Below are positions 36,951-45,105 of a stretch of 64,000 nucleotides of DNA, piece after piece. Location: the NCBI RefSeq assembly GCF_009826895.1, contig NZ_WUMV01000008.1, positions 310,001-374,000 on the forward strand, read 5' to 3'. The notes beneath the pieces were generated by a model. It was not told where the DNA came from and ran no database searches. It worked only from the letters and a program-made list of their open reading frames with translations. The DNA comes from Stappia sediminis (GTDB lineage Bacteria > Pseudomonadota > Alphaproteobacteria > Rhizobiales > Stappiaceae). Every line of letters begins with the position of its first letter. The stretch's first letter is position 1. Both the position numbers and the translations under genes were made by a program.

Positions 36951-38818
36951 TGAAACAACGACTCCCCAGCCGTCGGACGGTCCTGAAACTGGGCGGAGCC
37001 GCCGCAGCAGCCGGCCTGCTGCCGTTCCCCGCAAGCCTTGCCCAAACGGGGGGGAGGCACGGCATGTCGGTTTTCGGCGAGTTGAAATATCCGCCCGAAT
37101 TCGCCGCATTCGACTATGTGAACCAGCAAGCGCCGAAAGGCGGGCGCATGGTCTACACTGCTCCCTCCTGGGCGTATAACCAGAACCCGCAGACCTTCAA
37201 CACCTTCAACAGCTTTATCCTGAAGGGCGATGCCCCGCCGCGCATGGAGCTTTGCTTCGATACGCTGATGGTGCGCGCGCTCGACGAGCCTGATGCGGTT
37301 TATGGTCTTGTCGCCGAAAGCGTCGAAAAATCCGAGGACGAAAACCGCTACACCTTCACCATCCGCCCCGAGGCCCGCTTCCACAACGAAAAGCCGCTGA
37401 CGGCGGAAGACGTAGCCTTTTCGCTGATGACGCTGAAGCAGGACGGCCATCCGCTGATCCGCCAGACGATCGAGGAAATGGCCGATGCGGTCGCGCTCGA
37501 CGAGCGGCGGGTCCGGGTGACCTTTTCCGGCAAGCAGTCCCGGCAGCTTCCGATGACGATTGCCGGCCTGCCGATCCTGTCGAAGGACTATTACACCCGC
37601 TACGACTTCACGCAGTCGACGCTGACACCGCCGGTCTCCTCCGGCCCTTACCGTGTCGGCGATTACGAGGTCGGCCGCTATATCGAGTATGAGCGCGTCG
37701 AGGACTGGTGGGCGAAGGACCTTCCCGTTTCGCGCGGCCACTACAATTTCGATGTGCTTAGGCTGGAGTTCTTCCGCGACCGCCAGGTGGCCTTCGAGGC
37801 CTTCAAGAAAGGCACGATGACCTTTCGCGAGGAATTCACCTCCAAGACATGGGCGACGGAATATAATTTCCCGGCCGTGCAGGACGGGCGCGTCAAGCAA
37901 AGCGAGTTCCCGGACGGGCGCCCCTCTGGGGCGCAAGGCTGGTTCTTCAACACAAGGCGCGAGAAGTTTTCCGACCCCAGAGTGCGCGCGGCGATCGGAT
38001 TTGCCTTCGATTTCGAGTGGTCGAACAAGAATCTCTTCTTCGACCTCTACACACGCACCGAATCCTTCTTCGAAAATTCCACGATGAAGGCCGAGGGTGA
38101 GCCGGGGCCCGAAGAGCTTGCCCTTCTGGAACCCTATCGCGAGAGCCTTCCGGAAGCAGTCTTCGGATCGGCCGTCCAGGCCCCCGTTTCCGACGGATCG
38201 GGGCAGGACCGCAACTTGCTTCGCAAGGCGGACAGCCTGTTCCGCGAAGCAGGCCTCACCCGAAACGGGCGCCAGCTCATTCTGCCTTCCGGCGAGCCGC
38301 TGACAATCGAATTCCTGTCGAATTCGCCATCGTTCGAACGGGTCGTCCTGCCCTATATCAACAATCTCAAGCTTCTTGGCGTTACGGCCAATTTCCGGCT
38401 GGTCGACCCGTCGCAGTACCAGGCGCGGATCAACGAGTACGATTTCGACGTCGTTTCGCGCCGCTATTCGCTGGCGCCGACGCTCGGCGAATCAATCCGC
38501 CAGTTCTGGGGCTCGAAGGCCGCCGGAACGCCGGGCAGCAACAATCTCGCGGGGATCAGCCATCCGGCGATCGACGCCTTGATCGAAAAGGCTATTTTCG
38601 CCGAAACGCGCGACGAAATGGAGATTGCCGCGCGCGCCCTCGACCGATGCCTGCGCGCCGGTTACTACTGGGTGCCGCATTGGTACAAACCGACGCATAC
38701 GGTTGCCATGTGGGATATCTTCGGCATGCCGCCGGAGCCCCCGCGCTACGACTTCCCGGTCGAGACGACGTGGTGGTTCGACGAGGAAAAGGCCGCGGCG
38801 GCGGGCAAGGCAGGCTGA
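36950..38818 (+). CDS. Second YejA-like substrate-binding protein with twin-arginine-type signal
   Basis: The 622-residue protein is homologous to its upstream neighbour (KYPPEFAAFDYVNQQAPKGG, FHNEKPLTAEDVAFSLMTL) but its N-terminus MKQRLPSRRTVLKLGGAAA carries an SRRTVLK motif close to the Tat consensus SRRxFLK, followed by an Ala-rich hydrophobic stretch. It therefore probably leaves the cytoplasm folded, unlike the first copy. The start overlaps the preceding stop (TGATG), so translation is coupled; the frame opening at 36905 is inside the first gene. Tandem binding proteins serving one permease suggest different ligand ranges. Confidence 0.92.
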   Translation: MKQRLPSRRTVLKLGGAAAAAGLLPFPASLAQTGGRHGMSVFGELKYPPEFAAFDYVNQQAPKGGRMVYTAPSWAYNQNPQTFNTFNSFILKGDAPPRMELCFDTLMVRALDEPDAVYGLVAESVEKSEDENRYTFTIRPEARFHNEKPLTAEDVAFSLMTLKQDGHPLIRQTIEEMADAVALDERRVRVTFSGKQSRQLPMTIAGLPILSKDYYTRYDFTQSTLTPPVSSGPYRVGDYEVGRYIEYERVEDWWAKDLPVSRGHYNFDVLRLEFFRDRQVAFEAFKKGTMTFREEFTSKTWATEYNFPAVQDGRVKQSEFPDGRPSGAQGWFFNTRREKFSDPRVRAAIGFAFDFEWSNKNLFFDLYTRTESFFENSTMKAEGEPGPEELALLEPYRESLPEAVFGSAVQAPVSDGSGQDRNLLRKADSLFREAGLTRNGRQLILPSGEPLTIEFLSNSPSFERVVLPYINNLKLLGVTANFRLVDPSQYQARINEYDFDVVSRRYSLAPTLGESIRQFWGSKAAGTPGSNNLAGISHPAIDALIEKAIFAETRDEMEIAARALDRCLRAGYYWVPHWYKPTHTVAMWDIFGMPPEPPRYDFPVETTWWFDEEKAAAAGKAG

Positions 38819-38860
38819 GCGCACAAACCTGGGCAAAGGCGGGCAAGGTAAGAACGAACG

Positions 38861-39976
38861 ATGGGCGCCTATATTCTCCGGCGACTTCTGCTGATCATCC
38901 CGACTCTGGTCGGCATCATGGCGATCAATTTCGTCATCATCCAGTTCGCGCCGGGCGGCCCGGTCGAGCGGATCATAGCCCAGCTTCAGGGAACGGACGT
39001 CTCCGCAACCGCGCGCATCAGCGGCGGCGGCGGCTCGGATATTTCCGCCGGCGGGCAGGACAGCGGCGGCGGAGGTGGCGAAGCCGTGAGCTCCAAGTAT
39101 AGAGGGGCTCAAGGCCTTGATCCCGAATTCGTCAAGGAGCTGGAGGCCCAGTTCGGCTTCGACAAGCCGCCGCTCCAGCGTTTCGGCGAGATGCTGTGGA
39201 ACTACGCCCGATTCGATTTCGGGGAGAGCTATTTCCGCGATATCTCGGTCATAGAGCTCATAATCGAGAAAATGCCCGTCTCCATCTCGCTCGGACTATG
39301 GATGACGCTGCTTTCCTACTCGATCTCCATTCCTCTCGGCATCCGCAAGGCCGTGAAGGACGGCTCGCCTTTCGATGTATGGACATCCGCCGTTATCATC
39401 GTCGGCTATGCGATCCCCGGCTTCCTCTTCGCCGTCCTGCTGATCATCCTTTTCGCAGGCGGCTCCTTCTTCGACTGGTTCCCCTTGCGGGGGCTCACCT
39501 CCGACAATTGGGAGCAGCTTTCCTGGCCGGCGCGGATCGTCGACTATCTGTGGCACCTCGTGCTTCCCATCACCGCCATGGCGCTTTCGGCGTTCGCGAC
39601 GACGACGCTGTTGACCAAGAATTCCTTCCTCGACGAAATCCGCAAGCAATACGTCCAGACCGCGCGCGCTAAGGGCCTGACGGAGCGCCAGGTGCTTTAC
39701 GGCCACGTTTTCCGCAACGCCATGCTGATCGTGGTCGCCGGTTTTCCGGGCGCCTTCATCTCCGCCTTCTTCGCCGGTTCCCTCTTGATCGAGACGATCT
39801 TTTCGCTCGACGGCCTTGGCCTCCTGGGCTTCGAAGCGGTGATCAACCGGGATTATGCCGTCGTCTTCGCCACGCTCTACATCTTTTCGCTGCTCGGCCT
39901 CGTCGTGAACCTGATCTCGGACCTCACCTACACATGGATCGATCCGCGGATCGACTTCGAAAGCCGGGAGGTCTGA
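38861..39976 (+). CDS. Peptide ABC transporter permease (YejB-like)
   Basis: The 371-residue inner-membrane permease has the BPD_transp_1 fold: a first helix ([19 protein letters not shown]), a large periplasmic loop, then five more helices, with the EAA motif in [21 protein letters not shown] near residue 267. The loop contains a Gly/Ser-rich insertion (about residues 52-74, runs of four and five Gly), a feature also seen in YejB relatives. It pairs with YejE, whose gene starts five bases after its stop. Confidence 0.94.
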   Translation: MGAYILRRLLLIIPTLVGIMAINFVIIQFAPGGPVERIIAQLQGTDVSATARISGGGGSDISAGGQDSGGGGGEAVSSKYRGAQGLDPEFVKELEAQFGFDKPPLQRFGEMLWNYARFDFGESYFRDISVIELIIEKMPVSISLGLWMTLLSYSISIPLGIRKAVKDGSPFDVWTSAVIIVGYAIPGFLFAVLLIILFAGGSFFDWFPLRGLTSDNWEQLSWPARIVDYLWHLVLPITAMALSAFATTTLLTKNSFLDEIRKQYVQTARAKGLTERQVLYGHVFRNAMLIVVAGFPGAFISAFFAGSLLIETIFSLDGLGLLGFEAVINRDYAVVFATLYIFSLLGLVVNLISDLTYTWIDPRIDFESREV

Positions 39977-39980
39977 CGAC

Positions 39981-41159
39981 ATGGACACCCGCGCGGAAAA
40001 CAGGGATGCGGTCCAAAACCGTTTCGTTGGAGCGGGCGAGGGGCAGTTCCGGCCCAGGGGCCGCTTCGAGCTTTCGCCGATCAACAAGCGCAGGCTTGCC
40101 AACTTCAAGGCGAACAGGCGCGGCTTCTGGTCGCTCTGGATCTTCCTGGTTCTCTTCGTGCTCGCGCTTTTCGCCGAGTTCATTGCCAACGACAAGCCGA
40201 TTCTCGTCTCCTACAAAGGCGAGCTTCTGACCCCTATCTTCGTCGACTACCCGGAAGAGAAGTTCGGCGGCTTCCTTGCGGTAACGGACTATCGCGATCC
40301 CTTTATCCAGGACGAGATCAACGCCAACGGCTGGATCCTCTGGCCGCCGATCCGCTACTCCTACGATACGGTCAACAACGAGATCCCGGTTCCGGCACCC
40401 GCCCCTCCGTCATGGATGCTCGACAAGCAGGAGCGCTGCGAGCAGTACCCAAACGGCGCGGAAGACGCCAATTGCACCCTCGGCAACTGGAACTGGTTCG
40501 GCACCGACGATCAGGGACGGGACGTCGTCGCGCGCCTCATCTACGGCTTCAGGATCTCCGTCCTCTTCGGCCTCGCGCTCACCTTCGCCTCGTCGGTCAT
40601 CGGCATCGCGGCCGGCGCGACACAGGGCTATTACGGCGGCTGGGTAGATCTCTTCTTCCAGCGTTTCATCGAGATCTGGACGGCCATCCCGACACTTTAC
40701 CTGATCCTCATCGTCTCATCGGTGCTGATTCCGGGCTTCTGGACACTCTTCACGATCCTGCTCGCCTTTTCCTGGGTGGCGCTGGTCGGCGTCGTTCGGG
40801 CCGAGTTCCTGCGCGCCCGCAATTTCGAATACGTCACGGCCGCCAAGGCTCTTGGCGTGTCGAACCCCGTCATCATGTGGCGGCACATGCTGCCGAACGC
40901 GATGGTGGCCACGCTCACATTCATGCCCTTCATCCTGAACGGGTCGATCACCACGCTGACGGCGCTCGACTTCCTGGGTTTCGGCCTGCCGCCGGGCTCG
41001 CCTTCGCTCGGCGAGCTTCTGGCTCAGGGCAAGAACAACCTTCAGGCGCCCTGGCTCGGCATCACCGGCTTCTTCATGATCTCCATCATGTTGAGCCTGC
41101 TGATCTTCATCGGCGAGGCTGTGCGCGACGCCTTCGATCCGCGCAAGGCATTCGCGTGA
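39981..41159 (+). CDS. Peptide ABC transporter permease (YejE-like)
   Basis: The 392-residue protein is the second permease. It has an N-terminal OppC-type segment (SPINKRRLANFKANRRGFWSL) and first helix near 52-70, a long periplasmic region including GTDDQGRDVVARLIYGFRIS, and a C-terminal bundle with the EAA motif in TAAKALGVSNPVIMWRHMLPNA. It forms the membrane channel with YejB. The operon continues to the ATPase, but a toxin-antitoxin-like pair intervenes directly after this stop. Confidence 0.94.
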   Translation: MDTRAENRDAVQNRFVGAGEGQFRPRGRFELSPINKRRLANFKANRRGFWSLWIFLVLFVLALFAEFIANDKPILVSYKGELLTPIFVDYPEEKFGGFLAVTDYRDPFIQDEINANGWILWPPIRYSYDTVNNEIPVPAPAPPSWMLDKQERCEQYPNGAEDANCTLGNWNWFGTDDQGRDVVARLIYGFRISVLFGLALTFASSVIGIAAGATQGYYGGWVDLFFQRFIEIWTAIPTLYLILIVSSVLIPGFWTLFTILLAFSWVALVGVVRAEFLRARNFEYVTAAKALGVSNPVIMWRHMLPNAMVATLTFMPFILNGSITTLTALDFLGFGLPPGSPSLGELLAQGKNNLQAPWLGITGFFMISIMLSLLIFIGEAVRDAFDPRKAFA

Positions 41160-41183
41160 TAGGATGGGGCAATGGAGGATGCG

Positions 41184-41426
41184 ATGAACAGGATCGTAAA
41201 AACGCACTACCCGGTCGAAAAATTGCCGGAGGATTTGCGTAAAGGGTTGCCCCAGCGCGGAGAAGTGACCGTGACACTGGAGGTTGAGGGTATTTCCGAT
41301 ACGCGCGGCACGATTTCGCTTGATGCGATATTTGACGCTCTCCCCGAGGATTTGCGCAAGAATAGTGACCAGATAGACGAAGATATTCGCCTCTCTCGCG
41401 ATCAATGGGAACGCAAGGGCGAATAA
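41184..41426 (+). CDS. Putative antitoxin of a VapBC-like pair
   Basis: This 80-residue small protein lies immediately before a PIN-domain gene, their stop and start overlapping in TAATG. It begins MNRIVKTHYPVEKLPEDLRKG and ends with an acidic helical tail (DQIDEDIRLSRDQWERK) of the type that wraps a PIN toxin. The segment LPEDLRK occurs twice, near residues 12 and 62. No AbrB or RHH fold is obvious, so the family is not named. GGAGG at 41174-41178 sits five bases before the ATG at 41184; an ATG at 41172 would add four residues. Confidence 0.75.
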   Translation: MNRIVKTHYPVEKLPEDLRKGLPQRGEVTVTLEVEGISDTRGTISLDAIFDALPEDLRKNSDQIDEDIRLSRDQWERKGE

Positions 41427-41893
41427 TGGTTCTCGTCTACGTCGACACGAACGTGTTTGTTCATGCGCTGGAAGAAAAGCAAGAGGGCGAAGCTGGCATC
41501 CTCGCAAGGAGACTGATCAGAGCAGCTGCGGATGGAAAACTTGACGCCGTCACAAGCGAGTTGACCCTCGCCGAAGTTCTCGCTCCGAACAAGCGCCATG
41601 CCGGCGCGCTCCCGGCTATGCTCGAACGTGCTTATCTCGACTTGATCGTGCATGGCGGGTTCATCGGCCTTGAAGCACTGGTTCGAGAAGACATGTATGA
41701 ATCAGCCAAACTTCGCGCCTGGCAAAAAACGAAGGTAGGTTTGCCGGATGTTCTTCACCTTGCTACCGCCATTCGCACAAATGCCGATGTATTCGCGACA
41801 AACGACAAGGCGATAAGCATACCTCAGGGTATGAAAAAGCTTGATTTGTCATCCAAGGGCATTGGAGCGCTTCTCACAGAATTGGGATCTTGA
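41426..41893 (+). CDS. PIN-domain protein, VapC-like toxin
   Basis: The 155-residue protein has the PIN nuclease pattern of spaced acidic residues: Asp7 in VYVDTNVFVHAL, Glu45/Glu50 in TSELTLAEVL, Asp108 in GLPDVLHLATAI, and Asp121/Asp127 in ADVFATNDKAI. VapC-type toxins are Mg-dependent ribonucleases cutting tRNA or rRNA. The ATG at 41426 overlaps the antitoxin stop; the frame from 41405 lies within that gene. It ends three bases before the yejF ATPase start, so the pair sits inside the transporter operon. Toxicity is inferred from family and arrangement only. Confidence 0.85.
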   Translation: MVLVYVDTNVFVHALEEKQEGEAGILARRLIRAAADGKLDAVTSELTLAEVLAPNKRHAGALPAMLERAYLDLIVHGGFIGLEALVREDMYESAKLRAWQKTKVGLPDVLHLATAIRTNADVFATNDKAISIPQGMKKLDLSSKGIGALLTELGS

Positions 41894-41896
41894 CCA

Positions 41897-43525
41897 GTGA
41901 CCTCCCCACTCCTCTCCGTTCAAGACCTCTCCGTCGCCTTTTCGCAGGAAGGCAGGAAGACGCTCGCCGTTGACCACATTTCCTTCGACATCAATTCGGG
42001 AGAGACGGTCGCGCTCGTCGGAGAAAGCGGATCGGGCAAATCGGTCTCGGCGCTTTCGACCGTCAGGCTCCTGCCCTATCCGACCGCCTCGCATCCGAGC
42101 GGGAAGATACTCTTCAAGGGCAAGGACATGCTCACCGCGAATGATGCGGCCCTGCGCAAGGTGCGCGGCAACGAGATCTCCATGATCTTCCAGGAGCCGA
42201 TGACCTCGCTCAATCCGCTGCATCAGGTGGAAAGGCAGATCGCCGAAGTCCTGAAAATTCACCGCGGCATGAGCGATACGGCGGCGCGCAAGCGCGTGCT
42301 CGAGCTTCTGCACCAGGTCGGCATCCCTCAGCCGGAAAAGCGTCTCCAGTCCTACCCGCATCAGCTTTCCGGCGGGCAGCGCCAGCGCGTGATGATCGCC
42401 ATGGCGCTCGCCAACGAACCGGACCTGCTGATCGCCGACGAACCGACGACGGCGCTCGACGTCACGGTGCAGGCACAGATCCTCCAGCTTTTGAAGGATA
42501 TCCAGCGCGATGTCGGCATGGCGATGCTCTTCATCACCCATGACCTCGGTATCGTCCGCAAGATTTCGGATCGCGTCTGCGTCATGACCGAAGGCAAGAT
42601 CGTCGAGAAAGGCGAGACGGAGAAGATTTTCTCCAATCCGCAGCACGACTACACGAAGCATCTGCTGGCGGCCGAGCCCAAGGGCAATCCGCCTCAAACG
42701 GACACTTCGAAGCCGATCGTCGTCAAGGCCGACGACCTCAAGGTCTGGTTCCCGGTCAAGCGCGGGTTCATGCGCCGCACGGTCGATCACATCAAGGCCG
42801 TGGACGGGGTCGATATCTCGGTTCGCGAGGGCCAGACGCTCGGCATCGTCGGCGAAAGCGGATCGGGCAAGACGACGCTCGGCCTCGCCCTCCTCAGGAT
42901 GATCTCTTCGACCGGCGAGATCAGCTTCCGCGACAGGGATATCCAGCGCTTTTCCTGGAAGGAGATGCGGCCGCTGCGGCGAGACATGCAGATCGTCTTT
43001 CAGGATCCGTTCGGCTCGCTATCCCCACGCATGTCGATAGCCGATATCGTGGGAGAAGGTCTTGCGGTCCATTTTCCCGACATTTCGCAATCCGAGCGTG
43101 ATGCGCGCGTGGCCAACGCTCTCGAGGAGGTCGGCCTCGATGCCGCAACCCGCTTTCGCTACCCGCATGAATTCTCAGGCGGCCAGCGCCAGCGCATTTC
43201 GATCGCCCGCGCAATGGTGCTGGAGCCGAAATTCGTCATGCTCGACGAGCCGACTTCGGCGCTCGACATGAGCGTGCAGGCGCAGGTGGTCGACCTGCTG
43301 CGCGACCTGCAGAAACGCCATGACCTCGCCTATCTCTTTATCTCGCACGACCTGAAAGTCGTGCGCGCGCTCGCCAACGACGTGATCGTCATGAAGGACG
43401 GCAAGGTGGTGGAATCCGGCCCTTCGGAGAAGGTCTTCGACCATCCGGAGACGGACTACACCAAGGCGCTGATGGCCGCCGCCTTCCGTATCGAGACGGC
43501 GGGCGCGGGCATCGTTAGCCAGTAA
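41897..43525 (+). CDS. Peptide ABC transporter duplicated ATPase (YejF-like)
   Basis: The 542-residue protein contains two ABC ATPase domains in one chain. Both have Walker [17 protein letters not shown] (first near residue 40, second near residue 320), ABC signatures LSGGQRQR and FSGGQRQR, and Walker B segments [13 protein letters not shown] and [12 protein letters not shown]. Fusion of the Opp D and F type subunits is normal for YejF. The start is GTG at 41897. It completes the importer encoded from 35064, from which it is separated by the toxin-antitoxin pair. Confidence 0.95.
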   Translation: MTSPLLSVQDLSVAFSQEGRKTLAVDHISFDINSGETVALVGESGSGKSVSALSTVRLLPYPTASHPSGKILFKGKDMLTANDAALRKVRGNEISMIFQEPMTSLNPLHQVERQIAEVLKIHRGMSDTAARKRVLELLHQVGIPQPEKRLQSYPHQLSGGQRQRVMIAMALANEPDLLIADEPTTALDVTVQAQILQLLKDIQRDVGMAMLFITHDLGIVRKISDRVCVMTEGKIVEKGETEKIFSNPQHDYTKHLLAAEPKGNPPQTDTSKPIVVKADDLKVWFPVKRGFMRRTVDHIKAVDGVDISVREGQTLGIVGESGSGKTTLGLALLRMISSTGEISFRDRDIQRFSWKEMRPLRRDMQIVFQDPFGSLSPRMSIADIVGEGLAVHFPDISQSERDARVANALEEVGLDAATRFRYPHEFSGGQRQRISIARAMVLEPKFVMLDEPTSALDMSVQAQVVDLLRDLQKRHDLAYLFISHDLKVVRALANDVIVMKDGKVVESGPSEKVFDHPETDYTKALMAAAFRIETAGAGIVSQ

Positions 43526-43551
43526 AGCGGGGCACTTTTTCCAATCTGGTA

Positions 43552-44160
43552 TCAGAAGGCCGTGCGGGCCTTCAGCGCCTGCGTCAGCGTGCCTTCATCC
43601 AGATAGTCGAGCTCGCCGCCGACGGGCACGCCATGGGCAAGCTTCGTCACGCGAACGTCGAAACCGGCAAGCCGGTCTGTCACGAAATGCGCCGTAGTCT
43701 GGCCTTCGACGGTCGCGTTGACCGCAAGGATCACCTCGCTCACGCCGCCGGCTTGCACCCGGTCGACAAGCCCGCCGATGTTGAGATCGTCCGGCCCGAT
43801 GCCGTCAAGCGGCGACAGCGTGCCGCCGAGCACGTGATAGCGGCAGTTGAGTGCCGCCGCCCGCTCCAGCGCCCAGAGGTCGGCGACATCCTCCACGACG
43901 AGAATGGTTGAGGCATCGCGGCGCGGGTCGGAGCAGATCGTGCAAGGATCGCTCGTGTCCACCGTTCCGCAAGTCGAGCAGATCCCCACCTTTTCCACGG
44001 CGACATCCATCGCCTCGGCCAAAGGCACGAGCAGTTGCTCTTTCTTCTTGATCAGGTGGAGTGCGGCCCGGCGCGCCGAGCGCGGCCCCAGCCCCGGCAG
44101 TTTCGCCAGAAGCTGGATCAGGCGCTCGATCTCGGGGCCAGCGGTCGTTTTGGTGCTCAT
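43552..44160 (-). CDS. recR: Recombination mediator RecR
   Basis: RecR works with RecO (and RecF) to load RecA on SSB-coated gaps. The 202-residue protein has the helix-hairpin-helix segment [19 protein letters not shown], the four-cysteine zinc motif CSTCG...CTIC near residues 58-73, and the Toprim domain ([14 protein letters not shown]). Its ATG overlaps the stop of the upstream AT-rich gene by four bases. Normally recR directly follows ybaB; here that unrelated gene separates them. Confidence 0.97.
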   Translation of the reverse strand: MSTKTTAGPEIERLIQLLAKLPGLGPRSARRAALHLIKKKEQLLVPLAEAMDVAVEKVGICSTCGTVDTSDPCTICSDPRRDASTILVVEDVADLWALERAAALNCRYHVLGGTLSPLDGIGPDDLNIGGLVDRVQAGGVSEVILAVNATVEGQTTAHFVTDRLAGFDVRVTKLAHGVPVGGELDYLDEGTLTQALKARTAF

Positions 44161-44723
44161 TTGAGCGCCCCAGAATATTTACGTAGCTCGTTTGATAGAG
44201 ATCCATATTCAAGTTGCAGATTTGAAAGAGAAGAAAACTTCTCTCGCGCCAACTGTAAATTATTCAATGCGACCCCATGCATCTTTTTTTCATTCTCAGA
44301 CATATCTTCAGTCGGATTTTGAATATTATATTGATACCAAATTCCCAGATGCGCTTTTATATCTGAAGATAATGCCACAGCTTTTGCATGCAGAGAATAA
44401 GATGAATTTTTCAATTTTTCGTCACGTATCCTTGAAATATGCTCCCTGTTCCTACCTAATATTGAAAGTTCCGATAAAATTTGCTCGATTTTATGATCCG
44501 GTATTCTCGAAGACGACTCATAAATATCTTTCGCGGAATTTATAATATTAATCAATCCACTAAAACTATCCGATAGAAACTCGCAAACTAATTTTTCTTT
44601 ATCTCGTCTGTCATAACGAAAATGTAGGCGAGCTTGGACCCACGCACCCAAAAGCGCGATTAGGGCACCGACCACGATGCCCCAGAAAAACTCGCTTACT
44701 AGAATTCTGATTATAGCGTCCAT
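44157..44723 (-). CDS. Orphan AT-rich single-span membrane protein between ybaB and recR
   Basis: I do not recognise this 188-residue protein. It has one hydrophobic segment at about residues 6-27 ([21 protein letters not shown]), then a positively charged stretch ([13 protein letters not shown]) and a soluble, mostly helical region with spaced Leu/Ile that may form a coiled coil; no catalytic motif is visible. By eye its DNA is near 40 percent GC, far below its neighbours, with many rare AT-rich codons, which indicates acquisition. It starts seven bases after the ybaB stop and its TGA overlaps the recR ATG, so it is translated within the dnaX-ybaB-recR operon. Confidence 0.8.
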   Translation of the reverse strand: MDAIIRILVSEFFWGIVVGALIALLGAWVQARLHFRYDRRDKEKLVCEFLSDSFSGLINIINSAKDIYESSSRIPDHKIEQILSELSILGRNREHISRIRDEKLKNSSYSLHAKAVALSSDIKAHLGIWYQYNIQNPTEDMSENEKKMHGVALNNLQLAREKFSSLSNLQLEYGSLSNELRKYSGALK

Positions 44724-44730
44724 TTGCCAC

Positions 44731-45051
44731 TCAGAACGGCAGCTTCATGCCGGCGGGCAGGCCAAGGCCCCCCATCAGCTCCTGCGTCTTTTCCTGCATG
44801 GCGGTTTCCGCCTTGGCCTTGGCGTCGTTGAAGGCCGCCATGATCAGGTCTTCGAGGATTTCCACCTCGTCTTCCTTGGCAAGCGACGGGTCGATCTTGA
44901 GGCCCTTCATCTCGCTCTTGCCGTTGAGCGTCACGGTCACGAGGCCCGCACCGGCGGTTCCGGTCACCTCGATCTGGGCGACCTCTTCCTGCAGCGTGCC
45001 CATCTTTTCCTGAAGCTGCTTGGCCTGCTTCATCATCTTCATGAAGTCCAT
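44731..45051 (-). CDS. YbaB/EbfC family nucleoid-associated protein
   Basis: The 106-residue protein starts [17 protein letters not shown] and has the compact YbaB fold, with the central [16 protein letters not shown] strand region and the [19 protein letters not shown] helix. YbaB/EbfC dimers bind DNA and may shape the nucleoid or aid RecR-dependent repair. The start at 45051 is preceded by GGAG on the minus strand and gives the family N-terminus; a longer frame to 45081 is rejected. It lies between dnaX and the AT-rich gene. Confidence 0.95.
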   Translation of the reverse strand: MDFMKMMKQAKQLQEKMGTLQEEVAQIEVTGTAGAGLVTVTLNGKSEMKGLKIDPSLAKEDEVEILEDLIMAAFNDAKAKAETAMQEKTQELMGGLGLPAGMKLPF

Positions 45052-45105
45052 GGGGTATCTCCGTCGATTGGAGCCAATCAAAGCGTGGTCGTTGAATAGG
45101 GTGAC

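Noticed and set aside
44192-44545. 117-codon plus-strand frame within the AT-rich insert
   Set aside because: It lies antisense to the minus-strand gene, which has the coupled start/stop and a sensible membrane topology; the plus frame lacks a ribosome-binding site.
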